From contig JACAAK010000003.1 in the NCBI GenBank assembly GCA_025093985.1, forward strand, positions 1,488,001 through 1,552,000: 64,000 nt of DNA, written 5' to 3'. The stretch comes from Calvatia gigantea. Taxonomy: Eukaryota; Basidiomycota; Agaricomycetes; Agaricales; Lycoperdaceae. The stretch's first letter is position 1. Every line of letters begins with the position of its first letter. The position numbers were made by a program, and so were the translations under genes. The notes beneath the pieces are model-generated. The model saw nothing but the letters and a program-made list of their open reading frames with translations, searched no databases and was not told the origin of the DNA. Shown here piece by piece: positions 27,319 through 38,056 of this stretch.

Positions 27319-29729
27319 TCAGCGGTTAGACGAACCATCGTCCCAGGTCAACGGACCCGCAACTCCAGGGAGTCTCCCCGCATCGCGGTGGGGTTGGAAC
27401 CTCACCACAGGCGACTCTTCCGGACCAGGTCGCAGTGACGCCAGGGGCCTGGAAAGCAATGGTGACCCTGACCCCTTCTTTACCCGAGATCCTTCATTTC
27501 GCCTGATGGGTGAATCTTCGATATTGGGATATCGGGTGAGGCCATCGAACGCTCCAAAAGATGCGCCTATATCTTCCATGCTACCGAAGCTTCGATTGAA
27601 TGAGCTCCGACTGTGGTGTCTTGATGGCGTGTGGAATAATCCACCAACTCGAACCGACCAAGGGTTCGACTTCGGAAATTTGATACCTCTCGAAGGTGTG
27701 GTGTTGGGATCGAATGGTGGATCATCATGAGTTGGTAAGGGCTGGTATTCAAAGGGACCAGGTGTGTTGTATAATCTGATGTCATGAGCTGGATTCTGTG
27801 GGGTTGATGGCAACCTTGAAGAATCAGAAGAAGATGCTACATCCAAATCTGAGTTTCGTCCTCTGGTTGGAGTTGTTGGAACTCTTGGAGGGTTCCACAA
27901 GGGGGAATTGTGGAGTGGTTGATAAAGTGTTGGATCCTGGGTTCGCCGAACTCGGGGTGCTTCATCCGTGGGCACAAATGTTGGCTCTCGGCACAGAGCA
28001 GGTAGAGGATCTCGCACTGGTGACGGAGACCTCAATCTTGTTATGCAACTCCGGCAGAACCAGGCATCCTCTTCCCGTCCTAATTCCGCGATGTTGCGAA
28101 TTCCGATGCACAACAAATGATACCAAGTCTGACAACCATCGCATTGGACAAGTTCCCTTCCATCATCTTTTCCGTTACAGATACAGATGACAGCATCCTC
28201 GTCAGCTTCATTGGTCGTATCTCGCTTCCTCCTCTGGTTCCGATACGCGAGTGCCCGGACACTCTTTTTGGCCAAGAGGGCGGCTCGAGCATCGGCTGGG
28301 TCACTTGGAAATACACTCTTCTTCTTAGCATATGCTCTTCGAGGATCCTCTGGATGGGCAAGTAAAGGAACCATCTTGCCACGACCCATTCTTACAGGTG
28401 CAGGTTTATCCATCTCACCCTCATAGGCAAGGCCCCAGTTTGGAGGAGGGAAGGATCTCCTTTTCCTGGCTCACATCGGCATCCTTGACATCAGGTTCAA
28501 CGTCCTCTTCGTCGTCCGTATCCCGACTCAAAAACTTCTCAATCCACCTCAAACGCTCGTCCTCTAAAGCCTTCTTAGCTTCGTTGCGCTCCTCCTTCCG
28601 AAGCTTCCAAGGGAACTGATCATCTGGCCAGTTAGGTCCTTCGAGCTCCTCAGTGAAATGCATCGACTTGTCCTTTACGGGGGTGAGATCGACACTTTTC
28701 CTTTTTCGCTTGCCGCCTCCCCCACGTTTCTTTGAGGGGCTAGATTCCGGAGTTACAACGTTTGACGAGGTGTCTGCACTGGGCAATTCCAACAGCACGC
28801 GACCCTTGCCTGCCAGGTCCACGGGGGTGAGTTTAGACCTGGACTTTTTGCTGGAACGGAAGGCCTCCAACCGTTTGCGCTTCTTGAGTTCTTTCTCAGA
28901 TGGTGGGACTTCTTCCACATGTTCGACAAGGAGTTCTGCGACATTAGACATCCCAGCGGTATTTGATCCGACGAGAGAGAGTGGTTGAGGTTGACGAACC
29001 CAGTCATTAGTCCTCTGCAGCAATCCTTAAGCCACCACTGTCACGAAAAGGCTATATTTCTAGATACTCACGTAGCGACCATAACCGCCAGCCATCAAGC
29101 TCTCCTCAAAACTCTCTTCTGACGTCTCTTGGAACAACTTGAGCCGCCTGCCTTTACTCGGACTCTCGGTAATGCCAACCGCCGGCCCTCTATTGCGCTC
29201 CCTGTCATCGACGAATATCGTTGGTTCTACGTCTGAAAGTGGTCGTTTAGTGCGCTGAAGGTATTCTGGCCTGCGATTTTCAGCTTCCTGAACGTGGGCG
29301 AGATGTTCCTGGATGAGGGCCTGTCGAATTCGTTCAATCTCCCCGCCTGCCGCAGACGTTGAAGTTTGAGGAGGCGAAACTGGTGGGGTCGAAGCGTTCA
29401 TTCTGGCTTGGTGGTGAGGTCGAGAAGGACTGGAGAAGACATCATCCACATCCATCGCCACAGGGCTCGAGGGCGCTGAGTGGACCTGGTTCCTCCTCAT
29501 ATTGCGCTCCTTCACGGGTAGCCCGGTTAAGTAATGAGAAGGAAGGCGAGAAGAATGTTCCGAAACTGCAGACAAGGGAGAAGATATGTAGGGTGAAGGC
29601 GCTAAATGGGAAGGCGAAAGGGCAGTGCTGAAAGACTGGTGTATTAGATAAGAACGAAATGAGAATGAAGTAAGTATCTTGCGTACGGGAGCTGGGCATG
29701 CGTCGAATTGAGTATCCCTGTGGTGTCAT
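27319..29729 (-). CDS. PHD-finger protein
   Basis: Four exons (29729-29687, 29565-29072, 29014-28475 and 28419-27319) give 725 residues. The third intron (28420-28474, 55 bp) links two frames that would otherwise look like two genes. The start ATG at 29729 is directly preceded by an in-frame stop. The PHD finger spans about residues 438-484 with pattern C-x1-C-x11-C-x2-C-x4-H-x2-C-x17-C-x2-C, and includes C-D-G-C-x2-W-Y-H. Such fingers bind histone tails, most often methylated H3K4. The N-terminal half is Ser/Pro-rich with a Lys/Arg-rich stretch near residues 260-270 that could be a nuclear signal, and an acidic patch precedes the finger. It is probably a chromatin reader. No catalytic domain is present, so the complex it serves cannot be named. 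Confidence 0.85.
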
Positions 29730-30847
29730 TCATGTTGCAACTGGTCAAAAGCAGCTGTTGGTACGGGAGACCTTAGATAAAATGTGAAGGAAATCGCACC
29801 GAATGGAAGGAGCAGCTGAAAAAGCAAGATGCGGTGGTGTCTCTCGTGAGCCATAGGATGGGCTATGAAATACTTATTTCTGAGGATTTGACATTGATGA
29901 ACCGGGCGATTCACAGACCTTGACTCGGGAGTTATACATTGTTTTGACCCTTGGCTCCTGTTGGGTGTTTCCTCAACGGACCTGTTATGGTCTTAGGTGG
30001 AAGAAAACCGTGCAGGCAGAAGACGCTCACTTGATTTGAGAAGCCAGTCTTTGATAAGGAGACGCAGTCGAAGCACCGAGGTGTTGTGGCCTGAGAGAAA
30101 AGAGTTGGAACGGTAAAAAAACAAAAACAAAAAAAGTCGAGGGCTCGATGACATACACATTCGGAAGGGGAGAATGAGGGGTATGAGGCAAGTCGCTGAC
30201 GTAGCGAGAAAGATTGTTCGGACTGTAAAAGTTGGATAAATGAGCACCAAATTGGGACCAAGGTCGGAAAGAATAACGGAGTCTGGCATAAATAGAGGTT
30301 AACGCTAACCTTTGTGGAGTGGGGAGGTGGCTATAGGACCTTGTATGAAAGGCTGGGGCAAAGTCGTCTGGCTGGTCCATCCTAAAGGAAGCGAGTGGTG
30401 GTTGAAGTTGAATATGAGAAAGAGTTCAGGAAAAGCAGAGAGCCGTGCATACCGTGGGACAGAAGACAATGAAGTCATATCAGAAGAACCTTGAGGCTGT
30501 TGGAGAGAAGACTGGGGATGGGACTTTGGCAGCTGAGGGAGATGTGTGTGTTGAGGTGGAAGGGCGAAAGAAATAGGCTTGATTGGTCCGCAAATTGGTT
30601 GCACACTCAGAATCAGAATGACCCTGGGCGCTTGCAGTGGACATAAGACGAAGTTGTCCGACTCTGAAAAGAAAAAACTACGAAAACAAAAGAGAGAGAG
30701 AAAGCAGGACAGACGGAGTGCAGGGTGTCGCAGGAGGGAGGACCAAGTTGCAGGACAAGGCAAACCCACTCAATGAGATCGAAATGAGTGTATGTCCCAA
30801 TAGGCGTGGATTACGTAACAGCCATTTGGTCTTCTTCCAACAACAAC
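29730..30847. other. Shared upstream region of the PHD-finger and Dnmt2 genes
   Basis: About 1.1 kb between divergent start codons. It has several pyrimidine tracts but no convincing exon or repeat. It probably holds the promoters and leaders of both genes. Confidence 0.5.
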
Positions 30848-32240
30848 ATGCCTGTCCGTGCACTCGAATTCTACGCAGGAATAGGTCGGGTTCTGGAAAT
30901 ACAGTAATTTACGTCGAATTTTGTTATTTATTCTTTTTCCTTCAAGGCGGCCTTCATCTCGCTTTGCAGCGCAGTTCTGTCCGGGGCTCCGTTGTCCAAG
31001 CGTTCGACTGGGATCCCGCAGCTTATCAGGTCTATTGCATCAATCACCCACCGAAAGTAATAGAAAAGGTTCCCAGTCTTCCGTCCTCCCTATGACCCGT
31101 CCATTGATGTCCGGCCTTTTTCCAGCAAGATATCTCCAAGCTCTCAGCAGCACAACTTGCCTCTTACAATGCGGATCTCTGGCTTCTATCTCCTGCGTGC
31201 CAACCTTACACAGTTCTCAACTCAAATGCAAGGGGCGCCGCTGATCCCCGTGCCCATTCCTTCTTGCACCTCATCCAAGATGTGCTGCAAGAATTGGCGG
31301 AAATGAATTCTTTGCCATCCAGGCTTCTCGTGGAAAATGTAGCCGGTTTCGAGGTGCGGAACATCCCCCTTTTGTTCGACAATCTTCTGAGTTTCCGCTC
31401 TCCATCCTCAAGACTTCGATCACTCGTCAGATGCTTGTATCCGCTATGCGGTCGCTTGGATACAATACCGTTGAACTCCTCTTAACTCCACTGCAGTTTG
31501 GCGTTCCAAACTCACGTCTGAGATACTATTTTTTGGCCAAGAAAAAACCCCTGAACCTCCCGCACATAACAAAAGAAGATATGGATCGTATATGGAGACA
31601 TATACCGGGACGGGGCATTAGTTGGATTGACGATCGCTCTGGATGGGCCGAGAAATCCGATCCTTACGTTTCCAGCCTGGCTTCTTACTTGGATAGCACT
31701 GACGAAACATCCGATTACACAATATCCGACAAGGTTCTCTTCAAATGGGGTTGTCTTTTTGACATCGTATGTCCCTCTTCTCGCCGATCTTGTTGCTTCA
31801 CCAGAGGTAACCGTCGCTCCCCCCCCCCTGCTCTCCAAACGTTTCTCATTCCTCAACCCAAGGGTACACACAACTCGTCGAGGGTTCTGGGTCTATCCTA
31901 CAGATGAACGAAGCGCTTGACGTACGTGTTGTATCTATGTCTCCACTCACTTGCCAACAATTTTGGTCAGACTGCGTCTGTTTTCAACCAATTTATTGCC
32001 GCTCGTCCTGAAGGCCAAGACGCTGTGAGAATCTTAGACCCACTCCATTTGCGGTATTTTTCTCCAAACGAGCTCCTCAGGATCTTTGGTTTCAACCCCC
32101 GTACCGACTCCCACGAACCCTCCAATTTTAAGTGGCCAGATACGAAACTTGTCAGCGTCCGGTCGCGTTACAAGCTAATTGGAAACAGCGTCAATGTAAC
32201 CGTTGTTCAGGCTTTGATAGAGTATCTATTCAGCGAATAA
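30848..32240 (+). CDS. Dnmt2/TRDMT1-type cytosine-5 methyltransferase
   Basis: Exon 1 (30848-30884) encodes M-P-V-R-A-L-E-F-Y-A-G-I-G, the SAM-binding motif I. Exon 2 starts at 30947 with G-L-H-L-A-L. Motif IV appears as S-P-A-C-Q-P-Y-T near 31180-31205, holding the catalytic Cys, and motif VI as L-V-E-N-V-A-G-F-E near 31330. Next come G-V-P-N-S-R-L-R-Y-Y (about 31500), the Dnmt2-specific C-F-T element in R-R-S-C-C-F-T-R-G (about 31780-31810) and the C-terminal Y-K-L-I-G-N-S-V-N-V. Dnmt2 enzymes methylate C38 of tRNA-Asp. The size and the CFT element separate it from large DNA methyltransferases. The residue before the catalytic Cys is Ala, where the family usually has Pro. The stop is at 32238-32240. 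Confidence 0.92.
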
Positions 32241-32446
32241 CTATCTCTTGAGCTTCCTCAGACGATTGGAATCACGCCAGTGGTGAGATCTTGAGAGTAT
32301 GAGCGATCCGGCGTAAGACTTGTCCGACTAGCCGGACCAAGTGCTTCTGGTATTCACAGGCGGACACCCTACCTCACGCTACCCCACCCTGCCCACACTT
32401 TCTTCCCTCCTCCTCCTCTACTCCCCCTAACATCAACGTCTACAAT

Positions 32447-34420
32447 ATGGGCAGCGGCAGAAGGACATTCCTAATTGGTGCGGGATGCACTGCGTTTATC
32501 AAAGTCAGTCGAACCCTCGAAGTAGGGGGAAATCACTCACATAATTTCGTTAGCCCAGGGGAAAGCGTACGACTGAGGATGTATGTTCTTGCCAAGTGCT
32601 ATGGAACCCTAACCCAACAATGTGCATTAGATGGGCCTTGAGGCCGCTACGAAAGCTCTGTTAGACGCCGGTATGCCTATCCGATAACAGACTCCGGCTG
32701 TTCGTTAACGTTATCCATAAACTTAAAGGGATTACCTACGACACAATCGAAAATGCGTTCGTAGGCTACTGCTACGGCGACTCTACGGGTGGACAAGTAC
32801 GTTTAACTTTCTGCCACCTCACATTATGTTTTCTAAGTACTCCAAACAAGCGAGCACTCTACAACCTCGGACTGACCCACATTCCCATTGTCAATGTCAA
32901 TAACAACTGCTCGACTGGATCTGCCGCGCTCTTCCAGGCCGGCAATGCCGTCAAGTACGGCCAAGTCGAGTGTTCCCTGGCTCTTGGATTTGAGCGTATG
33001 AAGCCAGGCAGTCTTGGTACTAACTTCCCGGACCGAGCTCCCCCGACCACCCTTATTTACAAACGCTCATTCGAGCTTGAGGAGGAGTTTGGCGAGAATC
33101 ATGGTCCGGGCGCACCTAGGATGTTTGATAATGGTGCGAAGGAGTATTTCCAGAAGTATGGTGGTGGTGTGGATCATTTGGCTATGATTGGTGAGCCCCA
33201 GGTTGTGAAAACACAGCGAGGATTTACTTACAAATTGATGCTGTAAAGCATCGAAGAATCACAAGCATTCCGTCAATAACCCATACTCGCAATTCCGGGA
33301 TGGCTGGAGCGTAGAGCAGGTCAAGGCCGCTCCTAAGATCACCAATCAGCTCACTAAGTTCATGTGTAGCCCCACGTCTGTATGTTTCCCAACTAACTCC
33401 AAACAACTGCAAGTGCTCACCCAGTGAGTGCAGGATGGCGCCGCTGCTTGTGTCGTTGCTTCGGAAGACTTTGTGCATAAACACAAGCTCGAAAATCAAG
33501 CTATTGAAATCGTTGCCATGCACTTGACCACCGACGGTGTTGGTACATTCGAGGGTCGCAGCCCCATGGACGTCGTCGGGTACAGCATGACTAAGGCCTG
33601 TGCCGACAAGGTGTTTACAGATGCTGGATTTGGTCCCCGTGAAGGTAGAGATCAGGTTGGTGTTGTCGAACTTCACGACTGTTTCGCGGCCAACGAGGTA
33701 TGTGCTATGCGGAAGCGCATCCCTTCTGACTAGTTGCTGATGATTTTGGGTAGCTTATCACGTATCCTGCCCTTGGGCTGTGCAAGGAAGACGAAGCGTG
33801 TAAACTCGTCGAACGAGGCGACAACACTGTGCGCTGCCTTTCCTCTTTTTTTCTAACGCGCATCTCCCTAACCTCGTTCACTGTGGCTTTTAGTATGGCG
33901 GCAAATATGTCGTAAACCCCAGCGGAGGTCTCGAAGCCAAAGGCCATCCCTTGGGTGCAACGGGTCTTGGAATGCACTTCTACATCATGATGCAACTCCG
34001 CGGCTGGGCGGGGCCAATGCAAGCACCTGGACTCTTTGATACCCCTGATCCGCGAGGCAAATACGGTTTGGTCCACAATGTCGGGCTTGGAGGTGCCGTC
34101 GTTATTTCCCTCTTGCGGCGACCTGATTTTTATAAACCCGGTGGACCGGATGGAAGGACAAGGTGAGCATCAACTTTGTGGTGCCCCCCCTGCTTGCTTC
34201 GCCTTCGGCGACGCTGGCATAGTTGGGTTCGACATCCTGACTCTGCCCTTTATAATGTGCTTCTTATTTCCGGACGTGATACATGAGGCTCACTGATTTT
34301 TCCCCTTCTAGACTGGGCTATAATCATGCTTGTGAATGCAAACCTATCACTATGGTCGATGTAGATAAAGTCAAATCGAAGAACGCCTCTCAGTATGTTC
34401 TCCAACACGCGAAGCTCTAA
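32447..34420 (+). CDS. SCP2-type (SCPx) thiolase with a C-terminal AKL
   Basis: Starts [11 protein letters not shown] (32447). Thiolase marks are [11 protein letters not shown] near 32890-32925 (catalytic Cys), H-D-C-F-A-A-N-E near 33680 (catalytic His region), and [14 protein letters not shown] near 33925-33965. The sequence fits the thiolase half of SCPx, which cleaves branched or medium-chain 3-oxoacyl-CoA; the sterol-carrier half is absent. The frame appears to end at TGA soon after 34160, but splicing from a GTGAGC donor there to an acceptor near 34312 adds an exon ending Q-H-A-K-L-stop at 34420. AKL is a peroxisomal PTS1 signal, which agrees with the family's location. About seven short introns interrupt the gene. 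Confidence 0.88.
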
Positions 34421-35415
34421 CGCCTGTAAATATGAGCTGTACGTAGGAGGGTTGTGGGTCACAAATGTATTAGTGATAATTATGACTTCTTTCGCCAAAA
34501 TATGGCTCGGATTTTTTATGTGTAATTGAAGTGGAATGTTTGGTAGCTGTGTAGCACCACTATTTCTCTTGATTCCTGAGTATGCTGCCATGACCCTGAT
34601 AGAACGGGTGACTCACACAGGCCTCACACCCAAGTTCACTCAAGGATTCTGGGCACCCGGGGGTCCTGAAATAAATTGAAAGTGGATACTGGTAAGTACT
34701 CTTAACCAGCACCTTCATTGCTTCAGAGGTCCATGGCGCGGAGCGAAATCAGGCAGCATTTTGTGGGGAGAGAGCATTTTGCGTGGCATCAGCAAAAGGT
34801 CATACGACTTGCCTGTCTTGAGAGCTTGAATGGCTTGCTCTGAAAATTTCATGAACAGTCCCAAGACAAACCAAACCCACAAGTCAAACAAGGTATTCAA
34901 GACATAAGTTAAGGCTTTGAAAATTATATTTTTGGACTTAAAAACCTTAATAAACATGATTTAAAAAATGACCAAGGCTCAACAAGTCACTGTCCAAGAC
35001 AAGTACTTGCCTTGAGTGACTTGAAAAAAAAAAGCCTTAAAAATGTCTTGAACTGTCTTGAACAAGACGCCAAGACACCCAAGTCACACCCAAGTCACAC
35101 CCAAGTCAAGAAACCTTTTCCTGATGTGGGGGATATGGTCGGTCTCCCGTCCCCCCCCCCACCAGTTAATTTTGCAGTGATTTTCTTTACCTCCAGCACA
35201 CATATCCAAATGTTAGAGGAGCAGAATTCAAAATCCTTTCCTCCAGCTGCTTGAGGCTGTAGAGGTTGTAGTACATTGAAAAGGATTTTGAGAAAACTCG
35301 GGGAAGATACACATAAGGGACATTTGTCCGAACTCATCAACTAAGATATCCGTATCTCATCAAAAAATATATTGTAAGACCTGATGACCGGGGAGCAAGG
35401 GCAACCTCAGTGGAC
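34421..35415. repeat. Non-coding gap rich in CAAGTC/CAAGAC words
   Basis: No gene. From about 34795 to 35110 the sequence holds many copies of CAAGTC, CAAGAC and their complements GACTTG and GTCTTG. It ends in a short tandem array of CACCCAAGTCA-type units (about 35074-35109). The surrounding DNA is AT-rich. This looks like a repetitive element or terminal-repeat region, but its ends could not be defined. Confidence 0.5.
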
Positions 35416-36557
35416 TCAGTTACCTCCGGTCCAGCTGAAGCATAACGTATCAGCATGATGTTCGTGTGCTAAGAGATAGTGAAAAACGTACACGGCGGGG
35501 CCAGGGACAGGGTAAGCCTAGCGCCGATACATTAGTACGAAGAAACTAAGATGGTTGGACATTACTTACGCCGGTGTCTGTGAAGGAGATTATCAAGATG
35601 GTTTTCGGGCAGGTAGCGAAGGGTGAAACTTACTAGTATAAACATCGAATACAATTCCTGGGGTGGTAGGCGTATAGGCACCAGGGAAAGACACAAACGA
35701 CGTGGGGAAGGCGGTTCCAGAACCGGTGACTTGTACTTGGATACAACTAGGGTAGATTTGGACACCGGGGTATTGCCAGGCAGCGTGAAGGGCGAGGCTA
35801 TTGGACGTGGATCAACTTGGTCAATTTTTGGTAGCCGGGTAACAAACGCACATTTCGTGGCGAATGATGTATTGACCAGGCCGCAAGTTCCTGGGAATGG
35901 TAAAGGTGTAAATGCCATTGTTAGCAACAAGAGTATCAGCGGCAGCCCATTTGCCAGAGGAATCTTTTCCCATTTGGTGAATCTTGAACCATACAGCACT
36001 GTTTATGACTCAAGTTAGTTATACCGCTCAGAAGGAGAACGTGAGCACACACGAAGTTCCAGGATTCCACTTCGTGATATCAGACGGCGCCCGAGCCATG
36101 TAGGTAATCATGGGCCCCTTGTGACTGTCGGGCCAGAGAGTCCAATTTAACTTGACCTGGGAGCCGGCAGCAACAGTGCCAAGGATGGGAGCGGGGGCAG
36201 AGCCGACCACGCCACCAGCCGACCACCCGTTACACTGAACACTACATTAAATCAATACACCATCGTAGTGAGAGTTCATGGAAAATTCCGCCGTACTCGA
36301 TGAGAGAGACATCTTCGACCGGACCGTTTCCAGGAATCTTGCGGATGATACGTTGAGGAGGGGTTGGGTAGTATCTATGTCCGGTGTAATTACTCTGGAA
36401 GGCGAAGCTGAAATCGATGAACTTACGGGTCAGAGTAGGGTAGATAGCCGGTGTATTTCGTGGAACCCAACGTTACTTCCTGGACGTAGCCGTGAGCGTC
36501 AACGCGGGAGACGAGACCAAAGAGAGCAAAAGCAGCAGCACAAGCAAGTTTGAACAT
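35416..36557 (-). CDS. AA9 lytic polysaccharide monooxygenase
   Basis: A secreted copper enzyme that cleaves cellulose by oxidation. The spliced product is 259 residues: signal peptide 1-21 (M-F-K-L-A-C-A-A-A-F... ending R-V-D-A), then mature His22 (H-G-Y-V-Q), the first copper ligand. The second ligand is H116 in D-S-H-K-G-P; Q201 and Y203 in G-V-Q-I-Y-P-S-C match the conserved active-site pair. Cysteines 79 and 206 match the usual disulfide. The core ends G-P-A-V-W-T-G-G-N with no CBM1 cellulose-binding module. Several introns were resolved, including an 8-nt exon at 35570-35577 needed to join Y-T to N-T-G-A-Y. The stop is at 35418-35416. It indicates a plant-biomass-degrading lifestyle. 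Confidence 0.93.
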
Positions 36558-36602
36558 CTTTGAAGGCGGAATGTTTGGAGGTAACTCGGCTGGATTGCCT
36601 GG

Positions 36603-36610
36603 CTTAAATA
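36603..36610 (-). promoter_or_regulatory. TATA-like box of the AA9 gene
   Basis: TATTTAAG on the minus strand lies about 46-53 bp upstream of the AA9 start codon. That is close, so the leader would be short. Confidence 0.4.
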
Positions 36611-38056
36611 GTCGGACACCCTAAAGCCAAGGAAGACCGTGCATCTCATCCGCCGGTCCGTTGAAATTGGAGACTCGGATGCCATGAGGTGCGCCACTGA
36701 GAGGTCAGGAGACACAGTATGCGATTCTATGTCAAGATTTACCGGATGATACAAGTAGAAGAACAGCTTTTGCCGTGGAATAACCGGTGAGATCCTGCCT
36801 CCAGCGAAGGATAGTCGAGGGTTATAGTTTATTTAACGCTAAGTTGTGTCGGGTTGTCAACGGTGTAAGGAATGACGGCCGTGAAGAATCACCATTGGAC
36901 TCTGGTCAGCAATTGGGAAGGCGGGGGTCAGCGGTAAAACTCGGAAAATGTTTGGAAGGTTGAAAGCCAAGAGAAAGTTGGACGCGTTTGATTGAATCAA
37001 ATCAACAAATCGCGGTTGTAAAGTGTTGCACCGATAAGTTGAGGTGACAACGGTTGTAAACGATTAGTGTCGAGAAGTGCCCGTCCTGCAATATTTCACC
37101 GCAAGAATTAAGTTCCTAAACGCAAGAAGGCACACCAGCGGACTTCTTCAAATTGCGAAGCTGCAGCACTAGGCTATGGTGCAAAGAATTCAAAACCATT
37201 CAGTTTAGCGACGGGTACGGATGGTTCCCAAAATTTGAATAGTAATGGAAGTTCCCCAAATCATCCATCATGCATCTAGTTTGTGTCTTTGCAGAGTCAA
37301 CCCTACACACAAGAAGGGAGGTCTATTTCCCCGCTTCTCCCCGCTTTCGGGACCGGCTAAACGCTGACATGTGTGTGTCACGTATCCAATTCCTGAGTCG
37401 TGCACCGACTCCTCAAGTGCAGATGGGGAGACTCGTGACAGTCGGCAGTACTGGGATTGGATGGTGCAGATATATTTTCGTTCGTCGGGCCGTAGAGTTA
37501 AGAGGAGAAGGAGAAGACGAGCTTTGGAGAGGACGGAGTGGAACTATCCCGTAGTAATGGTAACAACTCGTGCCCAGGGAACGGGATTGTAGACGCATTG
37601 CCGATGGGGTGTCAGACAGGATAGGCACTTGAAAAAAGATAATTAGAATGATTCGTTGATTGCGGATGGGGGAAAGCGGAAATGAGGCGGCGGGCTCTGA
37701 AACGAAGCATAAGATGCGAGATTGCAGCCGGGGTCCTCAAGGCCCTTCGTTGGAACTGAGGGTCAAGAGAAATACAAGAGATGAATGCGATGGATACTGA
37801 AGACTTTTGATGGTTGTGTAGTTTCTTTGGTGATGCAAGGGCAGCACACGATATAGTGCAGGATGGGGCTGCCGGCAAGAGCTTAAAGGGTGGAGCAATT
37901 TTGATATGCAAGTAATTAAGCGGAGGGGAAAAGTGCAAGGCCACATGACTAACTTATGAATTGACGTCATAACGCGTGACCCGACCTGCGTTGACCCGGC
38001 AGGGTCGATGTCATCGAGGTTGAGAGAGTATTTGAGGTAAGTGCATCTCACCTGGT
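36611..38056. other. Upstream region between the AA9 and ABC-transporter genes
   Basis: About 1.45 kb between two divergent genes. No exon chain or repeat recognised. It probably contains the AA9 regulatory region. Confidence 0.5.

Noticed and set aside
28420..28474. Apparent frameshift or two separate genes in the PHD-finger locus
   Set aside because: A 55-bp GT-AG intron (GTGAGC donor, pyrimidine tract, TATGAG acceptor) joins both frames in phase, so it is one gene.
29500..29575. Start of the PHD-finger protein at M-R-R-N (29500) or at a TTG at 29575
   Set aside because: Splicing 29686-29566 connects an ATG at 29729, directly after an in-frame stop, to the same frame; this is a better start.
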